This document shows positions 37,304-50,521 of a stretch of 64,000 bases of DNA, in pieces (the first letter of the stretch is position 1; each line of letters begins with the position of its first letter). The notes below the pieces were generated by a model. The model was given only the letters and a program-made list of their open reading frames with translations. It did not search any database and was not told where the DNA came from. The position numbers and the translations under genes are program-made. The stretch comes from Citrobacter sp. wls619 (lineage in GTDB: Bacteria > Pseudomonadota > Gammaproteobacteria > Enterobacterales > Enterobacteriaceae): contig NZ_SZXJ01000095.1 of NCBI RefSeq assembly GCF_005281345.1, forward strand, positions 62,001 to 126,000, in the 5' to 3' direction.

Positions 37304-38071
37304 TCAGTAACCCACCACTTTGCGCAAAATATCGAGATACACCGGCATCAGTGGGTGACGCAATAACGCCACCAGCGCGACTACGCCAATCCCCAGCGTC
37401 AGCGGCGCCAGATACAGCAGGCGGCCACGCGGTAAATATGCGGTTAAGCGATCGACAGCCGCTTTGCCACTGCGCCACAGTCGCCAACACAGCCAGCCAC
37501 CCACCCACAGCAGCAGTGCAGTCGCCAGCAGCAGCCATTTGAAATCTCCGCTCTGCATATCAGAAGGAATATCGATTGCCGCGCCCGCCAGAATCCCCGG
37601 CAGGAAATAGAACGGAGGCCACAGCACACAGCCGATGATATTGGGGACGATGAATTTGGCGACGGGCAGATCCAGCATGCCTGCCACCATCGGTACCAGT
37701 GGACGCGTCGGGCCCACAAAACGCCCCACCAAAATAGTAAACATGCTGTGCTGGTGTAGCGCGTGTTCGGTCTTGTCCAGCAACGCCTTGTTCTTTTTCA
37801 TGAAGGACCAACGGTGCAACGGCTTTTTAAAGCGCCAGCCCAGCCAGAAGGAGATCCAGTCTCCCAACAAGCAGCCAACGATGCCCGCAAGCCAGGCATG
37901 CCAGAAATTCAGTTCACCACTGCCAATTAAGGCGCCCAACCCCGCCATCATCACGGTGCCAGGTAGAATCAGGCCAACCAGCGCCAGAGACTCTAGAAAA
38001 GCCACCAGAAGCACAGCTATCAAAGAGTACATGGCGGACTGGAGAATAAAGTGTTCCAGCAATGCTTGCAT
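37304..38071 (-). CDS. yabI: DedA-family membrane protein YabI
   Basis: Inner-membrane protein of 255 residues with the SNARE-associated/DedA (VTT) domain in the first 175 residues: LVGLILPGTVMMAGLGALIG, the GCLLGDWISFWLGWRF loop and GRFVGPTRPLVPMVAGML with the Arg and Pro typical of the family. DedA proteins are linked to undecaprenyl phosphate or phospholipid flipping and membrane potential; the specific role of YabI is not settled. A C-terminal part adds about two more membrane segments. Confidence 0.93.
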   Translation of the reverse strand: MQALLEHFILQSAMYSLIAVLLVAFLESLALVGLILPGTVMMAGLGALIGSGELNFWHAWLAGIVGCLLGDWISFWLGWRFKKPLHRWSFMKKNKALLDKTEHALHQHSMFTILVGRFVGPTRPLVPMVAGMLDLPVAKFIVPNIIGCVLWPPFYFLPGILAGAAIDIPSDMQSGDFKWLLLATALLLWVGGWLCWRLWRSGKAAVDRLTAYLPRGRLLYLAPLTLGIGVVALVALLRHPLMPVYLDILRKVVGY

Positions 38072-38190
38072 AATGTGTCCGTCAGATTTACGAAGCAGGG
38101 ATTCTGCAAACCCTTCTCAACTTCGTCAAGCCATCAATTGTCTGAATAGATTGCGAGTTATGACAACTTTCAGGACACATCATTCACTTT

Positions 38191-39036
38191 TTATTCACAT
38201 CCAGCGCGAAACTCACTCGGACTGGCACCGGTACATTTTTTGAAAACGCGGGAGAAATAGAGTTGGTCGTCAAAGCCAACATTGCGACCCACCGTGGCAA
38301 TAGGCATACGTGTGGTGCTCAGCAATAACTTGGCCTGGCTGATACGCTGATCCTCGCGCCAGCTTAGTACACTAATTCCAAGCTGTTGGCGGAAGAGATG
38401 CGACAGCCGGGACGGCGACAGGCAGACGTGCTGCGCAACGCTGGCAATATCAAAATTACTGTCCGCCAGATGATCGCTGATGTACTGGCAGGCATCGCGC
38501 ACGCGGTTATCCATCGGCGGATGCAGTGATTCGTTAATCGCGTCCATACGTCTGAGCAATAATTGCTCCAGCAGGTTTATCGCCAGCAGTTCGGAATAGC
38601 GTCCTTCCCCCTGTCCGGCATGAATGATTTGTCCAAACAGTTCGTTAAAATGCGGCTGGTGCGCCTCGTCCGGGCGGAAAAAACCGGTCTGGGCAAAGAT
38701 TGCCGGCCAGGCCAGCCACTCCTGCCAGTAGGCACGTGGTCGGAAGTAGACCCACTGGTGGTACCATTCACTGGCATCGGGATGGCGTCCGTAGTGGTGA
38801 ATCTCGCCGGGTGGGAACAGCAAAATATCGCCAGGTCGACAGACAAACTGCTTCCCCTGATTATTGATGACCCCTTCACCTCGGATGGTGAGGTTCAGGA
38901 TATAACCTTTCATACCCAACGGCCTGTCGATAAAAAAATCCAGATACCCGTTCGCCTCAATGGGGGTTAAACCCGCCACCAAATGCGCATTAAACGAATA
39001 CCCAGGCAGCAGGGGATCGTTTTGCGGTTCAGCCAT
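38191..39036 (-). CDS. araC: Arabinose regulator AraC
   Basis: Dual activator/repressor of 281 residues. The N-terminal arm and cupin domain ([20 protein letters not shown]) bind arabinose and dimerise; the C-terminal AraC/XylS domain carries two helix-turn-helices ([20 protein letters not shown] and [20 protein letters not shown]). It stops 11 residues short of E. coli AraC, at SEFRAGCE; the same shorter end is usual in Salmonella and Citrobacter, so this is not a truncation. Transcribed away from araBAD. Confidence 0.97.
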   Translation of the reverse strand: MAEPQNDPLLPGYSFNAHLVAGLTPIEANGYLDFFIDRPLGMKGYILNLTIRGEGVINNQGKQFVCRPGDILLFPPGEIHHYGRHPDASEWYHQWVYFRPRAYWQEWLAWPAIFAQTGFFRPDEAHQPHFNELFGQIIHAGQGEGRYSELLAINLLEQLLLRRMDAINESLHPPMDNRVRDACQYISDHLADSNFDIASVAQHVCLSPSRLSHLFRQQLGISVLSWREDQRISQAKLLLSTTRMPIATVGRNVGFDDQLYFSRVFKKCTGASPSEFRAGCE

Positions 39037-39064
39037 AATTTCAATACTCCCTCTGTTCTGATAA

Positions 39065-39086
39065 GAAACAATTTGTCCATATTGTG
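39065..39086. promoter_or_regulatory. araO2 distal AraC half-site
   Basis: AATTTGTCCATATTGTG (39070-39086), close to the E. coli O2 sequence, in the araC leader. Its centre lies about 207 bases from the centre of I1, near the roughly 210 bases that allow DNA looping in E. coli. Confidence 0.7.
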
Positions 39087-39209
39087 TGAGACTTCATCAC
39101 CGCCGTCCCTGCACGCCGCTATGACATCAGCAATGGACCATCAACCCCGCTTGTGAAAAGCACTTTGTTAAAAACCTGTACGATGCCAACGACAAAAACA
39201 GCTAACAAA

Positions 39210-39245
39210 AGTGTCTATAAGTACGGCAGAAATGTCCACATTGAA
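39210..39245. promoter_or_regulatory. araO1 AraC sites
   Basis: Two AraC-like half-sites, TGTCTATAAGTACGG and AATGTCCACATTGA, between the araC start region and the CRP site, as in E. coli where O1 controls araC expression. Confidence 0.65.
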
Positions 39246-39246
39246 T

Positions 39247-39267
39247 ATTTGCACGGCGTCACACTTT
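39247..39267. promoter_or_regulatory. CRP site of the araC-araBAD region
   Basis: TTGCACGGCGTCACA core within ATTTGCACGGCGTCACACTT, the same as the E. coli ara CRP site, placed just upstream of araI1. Confidence 0.75.
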
Positions 39268-39276
39268 CTAATGTCA

Positions 39277-41085
<1,809 letters not shown>

Positions 41086-41095
41086 GGACACGACA

Positions 41096-42598
41096 ATGAC
41101 GATTTTTGATAACTATGAAGTGTGGTTTGTGATTGGTAGCCAGCATCTGTATGGCCCTGAAACACTGCGTCAGGTAACCCAACATGCCGAGCACGTCGTT
41201 AACGCACTGAATACTGAAGCTAAACTGCCCTGCAAACTGGTCTTAAAACCGCTGGGTACCTCGCCTGACGAAATCACCGCTATTTGTCGTGACGCCAACT
41301 ATGACGATCGCTGCGCAGGGATGGTGGTCTGGCTGCATACCTTCTCCCCGGCCAAAATGTGGATCAACGGCCTGGCGATCCTCAATAAACCGCTGATGCA
41401 GTTCCACACCCAGTTTAACGCTGCTCTGCCATGGGACAGCATTGATATGGACTTTATGAACCTGAACCAGACCGCGCACGGCGGCCGTGAGTTCGGTTTC
41501 ATCGGCGCGCGTATGCGTCAGCAGCATGCCGTGGTCACCGGTCACTGGCAGGATAAACAGGCACACGAACGTATCGGTTCCTGGATGCGCCAGGCCGTCT
41601 CCAAACAGGACACCCGTCACCTGAAAGTGTGCCGCTTTGGCGACAATATGCGTGAGGTTGCGGTCACTGACGGCGATAAAGTGGCGGCGCAAATTAAATT
41701 CGGCTTTTCAGTAAATACCTGGGCCGTGGGCGATCTGGTACAGGTGGTGAACGCAATCAGCGACGGCGAAATCAACGCGCTGATCGACGAGTACGAAAGC
41801 ACCTACACCATGACAGCGGCCACTCAGATCCACGGTGACAAACGTCAAAACGTGCTGGAAGCGGCGCGTATTGAACTCGGCATGAAGCGTTTCCTGGAAC
41901 AGGGCGGATTCCACGCCTTTACGACAACATTCGAAGATTTGCACGGCCTGAAACAACTTCCGGGTCTGGCCGTACAGCGTCTGATGCAGCAGGGCTACGG
42001 CTTTGCGGGCGAAGGCGACTGGAAAACTGCCGCTCTGCTTCGCATCATGAAGGTGATGTCAACCGGTCTGCAGGGCGGCACCTCATTTATGGAGGATTAC
42101 ACCTACCACTTCGAGAAGGGCAACGATCTGGTGCTCGGCTCGCACATGCTGGAAGTGTGCCCGTCTATCGCGGTGGAAGAGAAACCGATCCTCGACGTAC
42201 AACACCTCGGCATTGGTGGTAAAGACGATCCAGCCCGCCTGATCTTCAATACTAAAACCGGCCCTGCTGTTGTTGCCAGCCTGATCGATCTCGGCGATCG
42301 CTATCGTCTGCTGGTTAACTGCATCGACACGGTGCAAACGCCGCACGACCTGCCGAAACTGCCGGTGGCAAACGCACTGTGGAAAGCCCAGCCGGATCTA
42401 CCAACCGCATCTGAAGCCTGGATCCTCGCCGGCGGCGCACATCACACCGTCTTTAGCCACGCGTTGGATCTGAACGATATGCGTCAGTTTGCTGAAATGC
42501 ACGATATCGAGATCGCAGTGATCGATAACGACACCCGCCTGCCGGCCTTTAAGGACGCGCTGCGCTGGAACGAAGTGTATTACGGGTTCAAACGTTAA
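41096..42598 (+). CDS. araA: L-arabinose isomerase
   Basis: Mn-dependent isomerase of 500 residues converting L-arabinose to L-ribulose, the first catabolic step. Metal ligands are expected at Glu306, Glu333, His350 and His450: the segments [26 protein letters not shown] and [12 protein letters not shown] carry them. Ten bases after araB. Confidence 0.98.
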   Translation: MTIFDNYEVWFVIGSQHLYGPETLRQVTQHAEHVVNALNTEAKLPCKLVLKPLGTSPDEITAICRDANYDDRCAGMVVWLHTFSPAKMWINGLAILNKPLMQFHTQFNAALPWDSIDMDFMNLNQTAHGGREFGFIGARMRQQHAVVTGHWQDKQAHERIGSWMRQAVSKQDTRHLKVCRFGDNMREVAVTDGDKVAAQIKFGFSVNTWAVGDLVQVVNAISDGEINALIDEYESTYTMTAATQIHGDKRQNVLEAARIELGMKRFLEQGGFHAFTTTFEDLHGLKQLPGLAVQRLMQQGYGFAGEGDWKTAALLRIMKVMSTGLQGGTSFMEDYTYHFEKGNDLVLGSHMLEVCPSIAVEEKPILDVQHLGIGGKDDPARLIFNTKTGPAVVASLIDLGDRYRLLVNCIDTVQTPHDLPKLPVANALWKAQPDLPTASEAWILAGGAHHTVFSHALDLNDMRQFAEMHDIEIAVIDNDTRLPAFKDALRWNEVYYGFKR

Positions 42599-42613
42599 TT
42601 GTCGAAACGGATT

Positions 42614-42680
42614 GCCCGGTGGCACTTCGTTTACCGGGCCTGCAAACCGCTGTAGGCCGGATAAGCGAACACTATCCGGC
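42614..42680. repeat. Two REP units inside the araBAD operon
   Basis: GCCCGGTGGCA...ACCGGGC (42614-42639) and TGTAGGCCGGATAAGC...CTATCCGGCA (42651-42681) in the araA-araD spacer. Such hairpins protect upstream message from 3' decay, which may favour araBA over araD. Confidence 0.8.
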
Positions 42681-42694
42681 ATTCAGGAGTTAAC

Positions 42695-43390
42695 ATGTTA
42701 GAAGATCTTAAACGTCAGGTACTGGAAGCCAATCTGGCGCTGCCTAAGCACAATCTGGTCACCCTGACCTGGGGCAACGTTAGCGCCGTCGATCGCAAAC
42801 GCGGCGTATTTGTGATTAAACCATCCGGTGTCGATTACAGCGTCATGACTGCCGACGATATGGTCGTTGTCAGTATCGCAACAGGCGAAGTGGTGGAAGG
42901 CCAGAAAAAACCCTCTTCTGATACACCAACGCACCGTCTGCTATACCAGGCATTCCCGACGATTGGCGGCATTGTTCACACCCATTCTCGTCACGCAACC
43001 ATCTGGGCGCAGGCGGGCCAGTCAATCCCGGCCACGGGTACAACGCATGCGGACTATTTCTATGGCGCCATCCCCTGCACGCGAAAAATGACCGATGCAG
43101 AAATTAACGGTGAATACGAGTGGGAAACCGGGAATGTGATTGTCGAAACCTTTGAGAAACAAGGGATTGACGCAGCACAGATGCCTGGCGTATTGGTGCA
43201 TTCTCACGGTCCGTTTGCGTGGGGAAAAAATGCCGAGGATGCAGTACATAACGCGATTGTGCTGGAAGAAGTCGCCTATATGGGCATCTTCTGTCGCCAA
43301 CTCGCACCGCAGTTACCGGATATGCAACAAACGTTGCTGGATAAACATTACTTGCGTAAACATGGCGCTAAAGCGTATTACGGACAGTAA
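42695..43390 (+). CDS. araD: L-ribulose-5-phosphate 4-epimerase
   Basis: Class II aldolase/epimerase of 231 residues giving D-xylulose 5-phosphate. Zinc ligands His95 and His97 in [14 protein letters not shown] and His171 in [12 protein letters not shown] are present, with Asp76 in [14 protein letters not shown] lies before the ATG. Ends the operon ahead of a terminator shared in space with polB control DNA. Confidence 0.98.
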   Translation: MLEDLKRQVLEANLALPKHNLVTLTWGNVSAVDRKRGVFVIKPSGVDYSVMTADDMVVVSIATGEVVEGQKKPSSDTPTHRLLYQAFPTIGGIVHTHSRHATIWAQAGQSIPATGTTHADYFYGAIPCTRKMTDAEINGEYEWETGNVIVETFEKQGIDAAQMPGVLVHSHGPFAWGKNAEDAVHNAIVLEEVAYMGIFCRQLAPQLPDMQQTLLDKHYLRKHGAKAYYGQ

Positions 43391-43407
43391 CCACTGTCGA
43401 ACATGAC

Positions 43408-43427
43408 AACTGTATAAAATCACAGCC
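43408..43427. promoter_or_regulatory. LexA (SOS) box of polB
   Basis: AACTGTATAAAATCACAGCC contains CTGT-N8-ACAG (43410-43425), the SOS consensus, and nearly equals the E. coli polB (dinA) box. It lies 20 bases after the araD stop. Confidence 0.88.
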
Positions 43428-43437
43428 AATCTATCAG

Positions 43438-43466
43438 AACCAGGCTATAATAATGCCTGGTTTTTT
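43438..43466 (+). terminator. araBAD terminator, overlapping polB promoter DNA
   Basis: Stem AACCAGGC (43438-43445) with GCCTGGTT (43455-43462), nine-base loop TATAATAAT, T-run 43461-43466. The loop carries a perfect TATAAT (43446-43451), at the right distance to start transcripts just before polB. Confidence 0.88.
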
Positions 43467-43480
43467 GACGGATACGCAGC

Positions 43481-45832
43481 GTGGCGCAGGCTGGTTTTAT
43501 TTTAACCCGACACTGGCGGGATACCCCGCAGGGGACAGAGGTTTCATTCTGGCTGGCAACAGACAATGGGCCACTGCGGGTTACGCTTGCGCCACAGGAA
43601 TCCGTCGCGTTTGTCCCCACACACCAGACGCCTCGCATAACGTCATTATTACGTACAGAGAACGGCTATCGTCTGACGCCACTTCAGTTACAAGATTTCC
43701 ACCGCCAGCCCGTTTCGGGCCTGTATTGCCGTTCGCACCGCCAGCTTATGCGGCTGGAAAAACTGCTGCGTGAAAATGGTGTGACGGTTTACGAGGCCGA
43801 TGTGCGTCCACCAGAACGTTATCTGATGGAACGCTTTATTACCTCCCCGGTTTGGGTCGAAGGCGACAAGCATGACGGAACGCTGATTAATGCGCGGCTG
43901 AAGCCGAACCCGGACTACCGACCACCGTTAAAATGGGTATCGCTGGATATCGAAACAACGCGTCACGGCGAGCTGTACTGCATTGGCCTTGAAGGTTGCG
44001 GGCAGCGTAATGTCTATATGCTCGGCCCGCCGAATGGCGATGCCTCCCGGCTAGATTTTGAACTTGAGTACGTCGCCAGCCGCCCGCTGTTGCTGGAAAA
44101 ACTTAACGACTGGATTGCCTGTCACGATCCCGATGTGATAATCGGTTGGAACGTGGTGCAGTTCGATTTACGCGTCCTGCAAAATCATGCTGAACGTTAT
44201 CGTATCCCACTGCGTTTTGGTCGCGACAACAGCGAACTGGAGTGGCGTGAACACGGTTTTAAAAACGGTGTTTTTTTCGCGCAGGCCAAAGGGCGTCTGA
44301 TTATTGACGGCATTGAGGCACTCAAATCCGCATTCTGGAATTTCTCGTCATTCTCGCTGGAAACGGTATCGCAGGAACTCCTTGGCGAAGGGAAGTCGAT
44401 CGATAATCCCTGGGACAGAATGGACGAAATTGACCGCCGTTTTGCTCAGGATAAGCCCGCTCTTGCCACTTACAACCTCAAAGACTGTGAGCTGGTCACG
44501 CGTATTTTTCATAAAACCGAGATCATGCCGTTTCTGCTGGAACGTTCGACGGTAAACGGTCTGCCTGCCGACCGGCACGGCGGTTCGGTTGCCGCTTTCG
44601 GACACCTCTACTTGCCGCGGATGCACCGCGCCGGTTACGTTGCGCCCAATCTGGGGGAAGTTCCCCCTCATGCCAGCCCCGGCGGCTACGTGATGGACTC
44701 GCGCCCGGGTTTGTACGACTCTGTATTAGTGCTGGATTACAAAAGCCTGTATCCCTCAATTATCCGTACTTTCTTGATCGACCCCGTGGGACTTATTGAA
44801 GGGATGGCACATCCGGACCCGTTGTACAGCACCGAAGGGTTCCTCGACGCGTGGTTCTCCCGCGAAAAGCACTGCCTGCCGGAGATTGTTACCCAAATCT
44901 GGCACGGGCGCGACGAAGCGAAACGCCACGGCAATAAACCGCTCTCGCAGGCGCTAAAAATCATCATGAATGCGTTTTATGGCGTACTTGGCACCACAGC
45001 TTGTCGCTTCTTTGATCCGCGGCTGGCCTCGTCGATCACCATGCGCGGCCATGCGATCATGCGCCAGACTAAAGCGCTGATAGAAGCACAGGGTTACGAT
45101 GTCATCTATGGCGATACTGACTCGACCTTTGTCTGGCTCAAAGGTGCGCACACGGAAGAGAATGCCGCCAGAATTGGTCGTGAGTTGGTGAGCTATGTCA
45201 ATAACTGGTGGGCGCAATCGCTGAAGCAGCAAAATCTGACCAGCGCGCTGGAATTGGAGTTTGAAACCCATTTTTGTCGCTTCCTAATGCCGACCATTCG
45301 CGGTGCCGATACCGGCAGCAAAAAACGCTACGCCGGGATGATTCAGGATGGTGCTGAGCAACGAATGGTGTTTAAGGGACTGGAAACGGTACGAACCGAC
45401 TGGACACCGCTGGCCCAGCAGTTTCAGCAGGAGTTGTACCTGCGAATTTTTCGTAACGAGCCCTATCAGGAGTTCGTTCGCGAGACTATCAGCCGTCTGA
45501 TGGCGGGTGAACTGGATGAACAACTGGTGTACCGTAAGCGTCTGCGCCGCCCGTTGAGCGAATATCAGCGGAATGTTCCGCCGCACGTTCGCGCCGCACG
45601 TCTCGCCGATGAGCAGAATGTCAAACTGGGGCGTCCGCCGCAGTATCAGAATCGTGGAACGATTAAATATGTCTGGACGACAAATGGCCCAGAACCTGTT
45701 GATTATCAGCAATCTGCACTCGATTACGAGCACTATCTGACTCGCCAAATCCAGCCGGTTGCCGAGGGAATTCTTCCCTTTATTGATGATAATTTTGCTA
45801 CACTACTCACAGGACAACTGGGGTTATTTTGA
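43481..45832 (+). CDS. polB: DNA polymerase II
   Basis: Family B polymerase of 783 residues with 3'-5' proofreading, SOS-induced, used for replication restart and lesion bypass. Exonuclease motif I is [11 protein letters not shown] (about 155), polymerase motif [15 protein letters not shown] (about 419), motif [14 protein letters not shown], motif [12 protein letters not shown] (about 543), plus KKRYAG. The C-terminal TGQLGLF is the beta-clamp binding peptide. Start is GTG at 43481, giving the E. coli length and N-terminus [14 protein letters not shown]. Confidence 0.98.
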   Translation: MAQAGFILTRHWRDTPQGTEVSFWLATDNGPLRVTLAPQESVAFVPTHQTPRITSLLRTENGYRLTPLQLQDFHRQPVSGLYCRSHRQLMRLEKLLRENGVTVYEADVRPPERYLMERFITSPVWVEGDKHDGTLINARLKPNPDYRPPLKWVSLDIETTRHGELYCIGLEGCGQRNVYMLGPPNGDASRLDFELEYVASRPLLLEKLNDWIACHDPDVIIGWNVVQFDLRVLQNHAERYRIPLRFGRDNSELEWREHGFKNGVFFAQAKGRLIIDGIEALKSAFWNFSSFSLETVSQELLGEGKSIDNPWDRMDEIDRRFAQDKPALATYNLKDCELVTRIFHKTEIMPFLLERSTVNGLPADRHGGSVAAFGHLYLPRMHRAGYVAPNLGEVPPHASPGGYVMDSRPGLYDSVLVLDYKSLYPSIIRTFLIDPVGLIEGMAHPDPLYSTEGFLDAWFSREKHCLPEIVTQIWHGRDEAKRHGNKPLSQALKIIMNAFYGVLGTTACRFFDPRLASSITMRGHAIMRQTKALIEAQGYDVIYGDTDSTFVWLKGAHTEENAARIGRELVSYVNNWWAQSLKQQNLTSALELEFETHFCRFLMPTIRGADTGSKKRYAGMIQDGAEQRMVFKGLETVRTDWTPLAQQFQQELYLRIFRNEPYQEFVRETISRLMAGELDEQLVYRKRLRRPLSEYQRNVPPHVRAARLADEQNVKLGRPPQYQNRGTIKYVWTTNGPEPVDYQQSALDYEHYLTRQIQPVAEGILPFIDDNFATLLTGQLGLF

Positions 45833-45948
45833 CGCGTGACGAAACCGCCGCCATCCAGTACCATAGCGCCCTTTCCATTCCTGGACCCATTTAACACCAC
45901 TACCACTGATTTATTAGCCTGGTAGCGGGGTCGTATGCTCTCAAAACC

Positions 45949-45962
45949 TCGGGCTAGCCCGA
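45949..45962. repeat. Perfect 14-base palindrome upstream of rapA
   Basis: TCGGGCTAGCCCGA, followed by four A, 48 bases before the rapA start. Could be a small hairpin in the leader or an operator; no known protein is assigned. Confidence 0.4.
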
Positions 45963-46009
45963 AAAATGACGAGCATTGCCTGCAATTAAAGATATAGAGC
46001 CGAACACAT

Positions 46010-48916
46010 ATGCCTTTTACACTTGGTCAACGCTGGATCAGCGATACAGAAAGCGAATTGGGACTTGGTACCGTTGTCGCCATGGATGCGCGAACCGTCA
46101 CTTTACTTTTCTCATCGACGGGCGAAAACCGTCTGTATGCGCGCAGTGATTCCCCCGTGACCCGCGTGATGTTCAATCCTGGCGATACGATAACAAGCCA
46201 TGAAGGCTGGCAACTGCATGTCGATGAAGTAAAAGAAGAAAACGGCCTGCTTGCTTATATCGGAACTCGCCTCGATACCGAAGAAACTGGCGTCATGCTG
46301 CGTGAAGTGCTGCTCGACAGCAAGCTGGTGTTCAGTAAACCGCAGGATCGCCTGTTTGCTGGCCAGATTGACCGTATGGACCGCTTCGCACTGCGCTATC
46401 GTGCGCGTAAATTTCAAAGCGAGCAGTACCGCATGCCGTGGAGTGGCCTGCGCGGTCAGCGCACCAGCCTGATCCCACACCAGCTTAACATCGCCCACGA
46501 TGTCGGCCGCCGCCATGCGCCTCGCGTGTTACTGGCAGACGAAGTTGGCCTAGGCAAAACCATTGAAGCCGGGATGATCCTGCATCAGCAACTGCTGTCT
46601 GGTGCTGCCGAGCGCGTACTGATCATCGTTCCTGAAACTTTACAGCACCAGTGGCTGGTCGAAATGCTGCGCCGTTTCAACCTGCGTTTCGCGCTGTTCG
46701 ATGACGAACGCTATGCAGAAGCGCAGCACGACGCCTACAACCCGTTTGAAACTGAGCAACTGGTTATCTGCTCTCTGGACTTTGCCCGTCGTAGTAAACA
46801 ACGTCTGGAGCATCTGTGTGATGCGGAATGGGACCTGTTGATTGTCGATGAAGCCCATCACCTGGTATGGAGCGAAGATGCGCCCAGCCGCGAGTATATG
46901 GCCATTGAACAGCTGGCAGAGCGCGTGCCGGGTATCCTGCTGCTGACCGCAACGCCGGAACAACTCGGCATGGAAAGTCACTTTGCGCGTTTGCGCCTGC
47001 TGGACCCAAGCCGCTTCCACGATTTTGCCCAGTTCGTTGAAGAACAAAAAAATTATCGCCCGGTTGCCGATGCGGTTGCCATGCTGCTGGCTGGCAACAA
47101 GCTGAGTAACGATGAGCTAAACATGCTCGGCGACATGATTGGCGAACAGGATATTGAGCCGCTATTACAGGCTGCGAACAGTGACAGTGATGACGCCCAA
47201 AGCGCGCGTCAGGAACTGGTTTCGATGCTGATGGACAGACACGGCACCAGCCGCGTGCTGTTCCGTAACACCCGTAATGGTGTGAAAGGCTTCCCGAAAC
47301 GCGAACTGCATACCATCAAGCTGCCGCTGCCAACCCAATACCAGACAGCCATCAAAGTATCGGGCATTATGGGCGCACGTAAGAGCGCGGAAGATCGCGC
47401 TCGCGACATGCTCTACCCGGAACAGATTTATCAGGAATTTGAAGGTGATACCGGTACCTGGTGGAACTTTGATCCGCGCGTTGAATGGCTGATGGGTTAC
47501 CTGACCAGCCACCGTTCACAGAAAGTACTGGTGATCTGCGCGAAGGCCACCACCGCGTTGCAACTTGAGCAAGTGCTGCGCGAGCGCGAAGGTATCCGCG
47601 CCGCCGTGTTCCATGAAGGGATGTCGATCATTGAGCGCGACCGTGCTGCGGCCTGGTTTAGCGAAGAAGATAGCGGTGCCCAGGTGATGCTGTGTTCTGA
47701 AATCGGCTCAGAAGGCCGTAACTTCCAGTTCGCCAGCAATCTGGTGATGTTTGACCTGCCGTTTAACCCGGATCTGCTGGAACAACGTATCGGCCGTCTG
47801 GATCGTATTGGCCAGGCGCATGATATTCAAATCCACGTCCCTTATCTGGAAAAAACCGCGCAGTCCGTGCTGGTGCGTTGGTACCACGAAGGTCTGGATG
47901 CGTTCGAACACACCTGCCCGACCGGTCGTACCATCTATGATACGGTTTATAACCATCTGATCGGCTACCTGGCTGAGCCTGAAAATACCGATGGATTTGA
48001 CGATCTGATCAAAACCTGTCGCGAACAACACGACGCACTGAAAGCACAGCTGGAGCAAGGGCGTGACCGTCTGCTGGAGATCCACTCTAACGGTGGTGAA
48101 AAAGCTCAGCAGCTTACTGAAAGTATTGAAGAACAGGACGACGATACCAGTCTGATCGCCTTCGCCATGAACCTGTTTGATATCGTTGGTATTAATCAGG
48201 ATGACCGTGGCGACAATTTGATCGTGCTGACGCCGTCCGATCACATGCTGGTGCCTGATTTCCCAGGACTGCCGGAAGATGGCTGCACCATTACGTTTGA
48301 GCGTGATGTCGCTCTGTCGCGTGAAGACGCGCAGTTTATTACCTGGGAACATCCACTGATCCGCAACGGCCTGGATCTTATCCTCTCCGGCGACACCGGC
48401 AGCAGCACCATTTCGTTGCTGAAAAACAAAGCATTACCGGTCGGCACTCTGCTGGTTGAACTGGTCTACGTTGTTGAAGCGCAAGCGCCAAAACAGTTGC
48501 AGTTAAACCGCTTCCTGCCGCCAACGCCGGTACGCATGCTGCTGGATAAAAACGGCAATAACCTTGCCGCCCAGGTTGAATTCGAAACCTTTAACCGTCA
48601 GCTCAGCGCCGTTAACCGCCACACCGGCAGCAAACTGGTCAACGCCGTGCAGCAGGATGTTCATGCCATTCTGCAACTCGGTGAAGCGCAGGTAGAAAAA
48701 TCGGCCCGAGCGCTGATCGATGCTGCACGTAAAGAAGCAGATGAGAAACTGACTGCGGAACTGTCGCGCCTCGAAGCGCTACGAGCCGTGAACCCGAACA
48801 TCCGTGATGACGAGCTTGCAGCCATAGAAAGCAACCGTCAGCAGGTGATGGAAAGCCTCGATCAGGCTGGCTGGCGACTGGATGCGCTACGCCTGATCGT
48901 CGTGACGCATCAGTAA
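46010..48916 (+). CDS. rapA: RNA polymerase-associated ATPase RapA
   Basis: Swi2/Snf2-type ATPase of 968 residues which binds RNA polymerase and aids its recycling. Two N-terminal Tudor-like SH3 folds (residues 1-107, [19 protein letters not shown]) precede the helicase lobes: Walker [18 protein letters not shown] (about 175-190), DEAH in [11 protein letters not shown] (about 280), and motif [15 protein letters not shown]-like sequence [14 protein letters not shown] near 600. ATG at 46010, 177 bases after polB. Confidence 0.98.
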   Translation: MPFTLGQRWISDTESELGLGTVVAMDARTVTLLFSSTGENRLYARSDSPVTRVMFNPGDTITSHEGWQLHVDEVKEENGLLAYIGTRLDTEETGVMLREVLLDSKLVFSKPQDRLFAGQIDRMDRFALRYRARKFQSEQYRMPWSGLRGQRTSLIPHQLNIAHDVGRRHAPRVLLADEVGLGKTIEAGMILHQQLLSGAAERVLIIVPETLQHQWLVEMLRRFNLRFALFDDERYAEAQHDAYNPFETEQLVICSLDFARRSKQRLEHLCDAEWDLLIVDEAHHLVWSEDAPSREYMAIEQLAERVPGILLLTATPEQLGMESHFARLRLLDPSRFHDFAQFVEEQKNYRPVADAVAMLLAGNKLSNDELNMLGDMIGEQDIEPLLQAANSDSDDAQSARQELVSMLMDRHGTSRVLFRNTRNGVKGFPKRELHTIKLPLPTQYQTAIKVSGIMGARKSAEDRARDMLYPEQIYQEFEGDTGTWWNFDPRVEWLMGYLTSHRSQKVLVICAKATTALQLEQVLREREGIRAAVFHEGMSIIERDRAAAWFSEEDSGAQVMLCSEIGSEGRNFQFASNLVMFDLPFNPDLLEQRIGRLDRIGQAHDIQIHVPYLEKTAQSVLVRWYHEGLDAFEHTCPTGRTIYDTVYNHLIGYLAEPENTDGFDDLIKTCREQHDALKAQLEQGRDRLLEIHSNGGEKAQQLTESIEEQDDDTSLIAFAMNLFDIVGINQDDRGDNLIVLTPSDHMLVPDFPGLPEDGCTITFERDVALSREDAQFITWEHPLIRNGLDLILSGDTGSSTISLLKNKALPVGTLLVELVYVVEAQAPKQLQLNRFLPPTPVRMLLDKNGNNLAAQVEFETFNRQLSAVNRHTGSKLVNAVQQDVHAILQLGEAQVEKSARALIDAARKEADEKLTAELSRLEALRAVNPNIRDDELAAIESNRQQVMESLDQAGWRLDALRLIVVTHQ

Positions 48917-48927
48917 CGGAGCTGAAA

Positions 48928-49587
48928 ATGGGGATGGAAAACTACAATCCGCCGCAGGAACCCTGGTTGGTTATCCTGTACCAGGATGAGCACATTATGG
49001 TGGTCAACAAGCCAAGCGGCTTGTTGTCCGTACCGGGTCGCCTGGATGAGCACAAAGACAGCGTGATGACACGTATTCAGCGCGATTATCCACAAGCCGA
49101 ATCCGTACATCGTCTGGATATGGCCACCAGCGGCGTGATTGTAGTAGCGCTGACCAAAGCAGCAGAGCGCGAACTTAAACGCCAGTTTCGCGAGCGTGAG
49201 CCGAAGAAGCAGTACGTGGCGCGGGTGTGGGGACATCCCGCACCTGCCGAGGGCCTGGTTGATTTACCACTGATTTGTGACTGGCCCAACCGGCCAAAGC
49301 AAAAGGTGTGTTATGAGACCGGAAAATCCGCGCAAACAGAATACGAAGTTGTGGAGTTTGCCGCGGATAATACCGCCCGGGTCGTGCTCAAACCCATTAC
49401 TGGACGTTCCCATCAGCTACGCGTGCATATGCTGGCGTTAGGACATCCGATTCTGGGTGACCGCTTCTATGCGCCACCGGAGGCGCTGGCAATGGCACCG
49501 AGACTGCTGCTGCATGCAGAGATGTTAACCATCACCCATCCCGAATACGGCAACAGTATGACGTTTAAAGTCCCGGCGGATTTTTAA
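48928..49587 (+). CDS. rluA: RNA pseudouridine synthase RluA
   Basis: Synthase of 219 residues making pseudouridine at position 746 of 23S rRNA and 32 of several tRNAs. The catalytic Asp64 is in ESVHRLDMATSGVIV; RSHQLRVHMLALGHPILGD is the usual C-terminal motif. No S4 domain, as expected. Lies 11 bases after rapA, so probably one transcript; a BIME follows. Confidence 0.97.
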   Translation: MGMENYNPPQEPWLVILYQDEHIMVVNKPSGLLSVPGRLDEHKDSVMTRIQRDYPQAESVHRLDMATSGVIVVALTKAAERELKRQFREREPKKQYVARVWGHPAPAEGLVDLPLICDWPNRPKQKVCYETGKSAQTEYEVVEFAADNTARVVLKPITGRSHQLRVHMLALGHPILGDRFYAPPEALAMAPRLLLHAEMLTITHPEYGNSMTFKVPADF

Positions 49588-49603
49588 ATTCAGTTCCCAT
49601 TTA

Positions 49604-49667
49604 TGCCGGGGGAGCTTCGCTTGCCCGGCCTACAGTTATTAACGTAGGCCGGATAAGGCGCGGCATA
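49604..49667. repeat. BIME between convergent rluA and djlA
   Basis: GCCGGGGGAGCTTCGCTTGC... (49605-49632) and GTAGGCCGGATAAGGCGCGG (49644-49663), two REP-type hairpins in opposite orientation. Confidence 0.82.
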
Positions 49668-49671
49668 ACGA

Positions 49672-50487
49672 TTATTTAAAGCCTTTCTGTTCTTTAATTA
49701 GCTCGTAAGCTTTTTGAATTTCCTGCGCTTTTTGCTTCGCCATTTCCATCATTTCTGGCGGCAGGCCTTTTGCGACCAGCTTGTCCGGATGGTGCTCGCT
49801 CATCAGTTTACGATAGGCGCGCTTAATGGTGGTTGCATCATCTGTTGCTTTTACCCCCAACACGTTACAGGCATCTTCCAGCGTGGGTCCGCGTTGCGCC
49901 TGCTGCCAGCCGCCGCCCGCAGATTGCTGTTGATATCCGCTGCCAAACTGCGCACCACCCTGCATCATACGCAGGAACTGATCAAACTGGGTACGCGAAA
50001 TCCCCAGTTCTTCAGCGATGACGTACAGCACTTCACGCTCGTTAGGATGCAGAGAACCATCGGCAAACGCGGCCTGAATTTGAATTTCCAGAAACATGCG
50101 GATCAGATCGAAGCGGCCAAAACAGACGCTACGAAACTGACGCATCTTTTCACGTAATGGGTAATTGTCTGATTTTCCCACGCGGAAAGCATGCTGCGCC
50201 GCAGTACGCGAATCACCGTGCAAATTCATGCGGTCCATTAACTGGCTGGCGATATGAATATCCGCCTCAGTAACACGTCCCTTGGATTTAGTCAGATGCC
50301 CCATCACCTCAAAAGTGGTGGCAAAAAACAGCGCCTGACGCTCTCGTTGGTTGGCGAACCATGCCATTTTGCGCATGCGGGCTTTGTCGAACATATGGCC
50401 AACTAACAGGCCTAACACCACACCCCAGAAGCCGCCGCCCATCATTAAGGCCACGGCCACACCAATAATCTTTCCCCAATACTGCAT
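49672..50487 (-). CDS. djlA: Membrane-anchored DnaJ-like co-chaperone DjlA
   Basis: Type III J-domain protein of 271 residues stimulating DnaK; in E. coli it is linked to the Rcs envelope pathway. A single N-terminal membrane segment (about 7-30, [20 protein letters not shown]) holds glycines important for dimerisation. A TerB-like helical domain follows (about 55-180), then a Gly/Gln-rich linker ([20 protein letters not shown]) and the J-domain (about 205-271) with HPD in [11 protein letters not shown]. Confidence 0.97.
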   Translation of the reverse strand: MQYWGKIIGVAVALMMGGGFWGVVLGLLVGHMFDKARMRKMAWFANQRERQALFFATTFEVMGHLTKSKGRVTEADIHIASQLMDRMNLHGDSRTAAQHAFRVGKSDNYPLREKMRQFRSVCFGRFDLIRMFLEIQIQAAFADGSLHPNEREVLYVIAEELGISRTQFDQFLRMMQGGAQFGSGYQQQSAGGGWQQAQRGPTLEDACNVLGVKATDDATTIKRAYRKLMSEHHPDKLVAKGLPPEMMEMAKQKAQEIQKAYELIKEQKGFK

Positions 50488-50521
50488 ACATTCCCCAAAT
50501 CTTTATGCTCTTGGCCAGGCT

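Noticed and set aside
38191-38223. Apparent C-terminal truncation of AraC compared with E. coli
   Set aside because: 281 residues is normal for Salmonella and Citrobacter AraC; both helix-turn-helices are complete.
43453-43773. Frame starting at ATG 43453 ahead of polB
   Set aside because: It is out of frame with polB and begins in the araBAD terminator; the polB GTG at 43481 explains the region.
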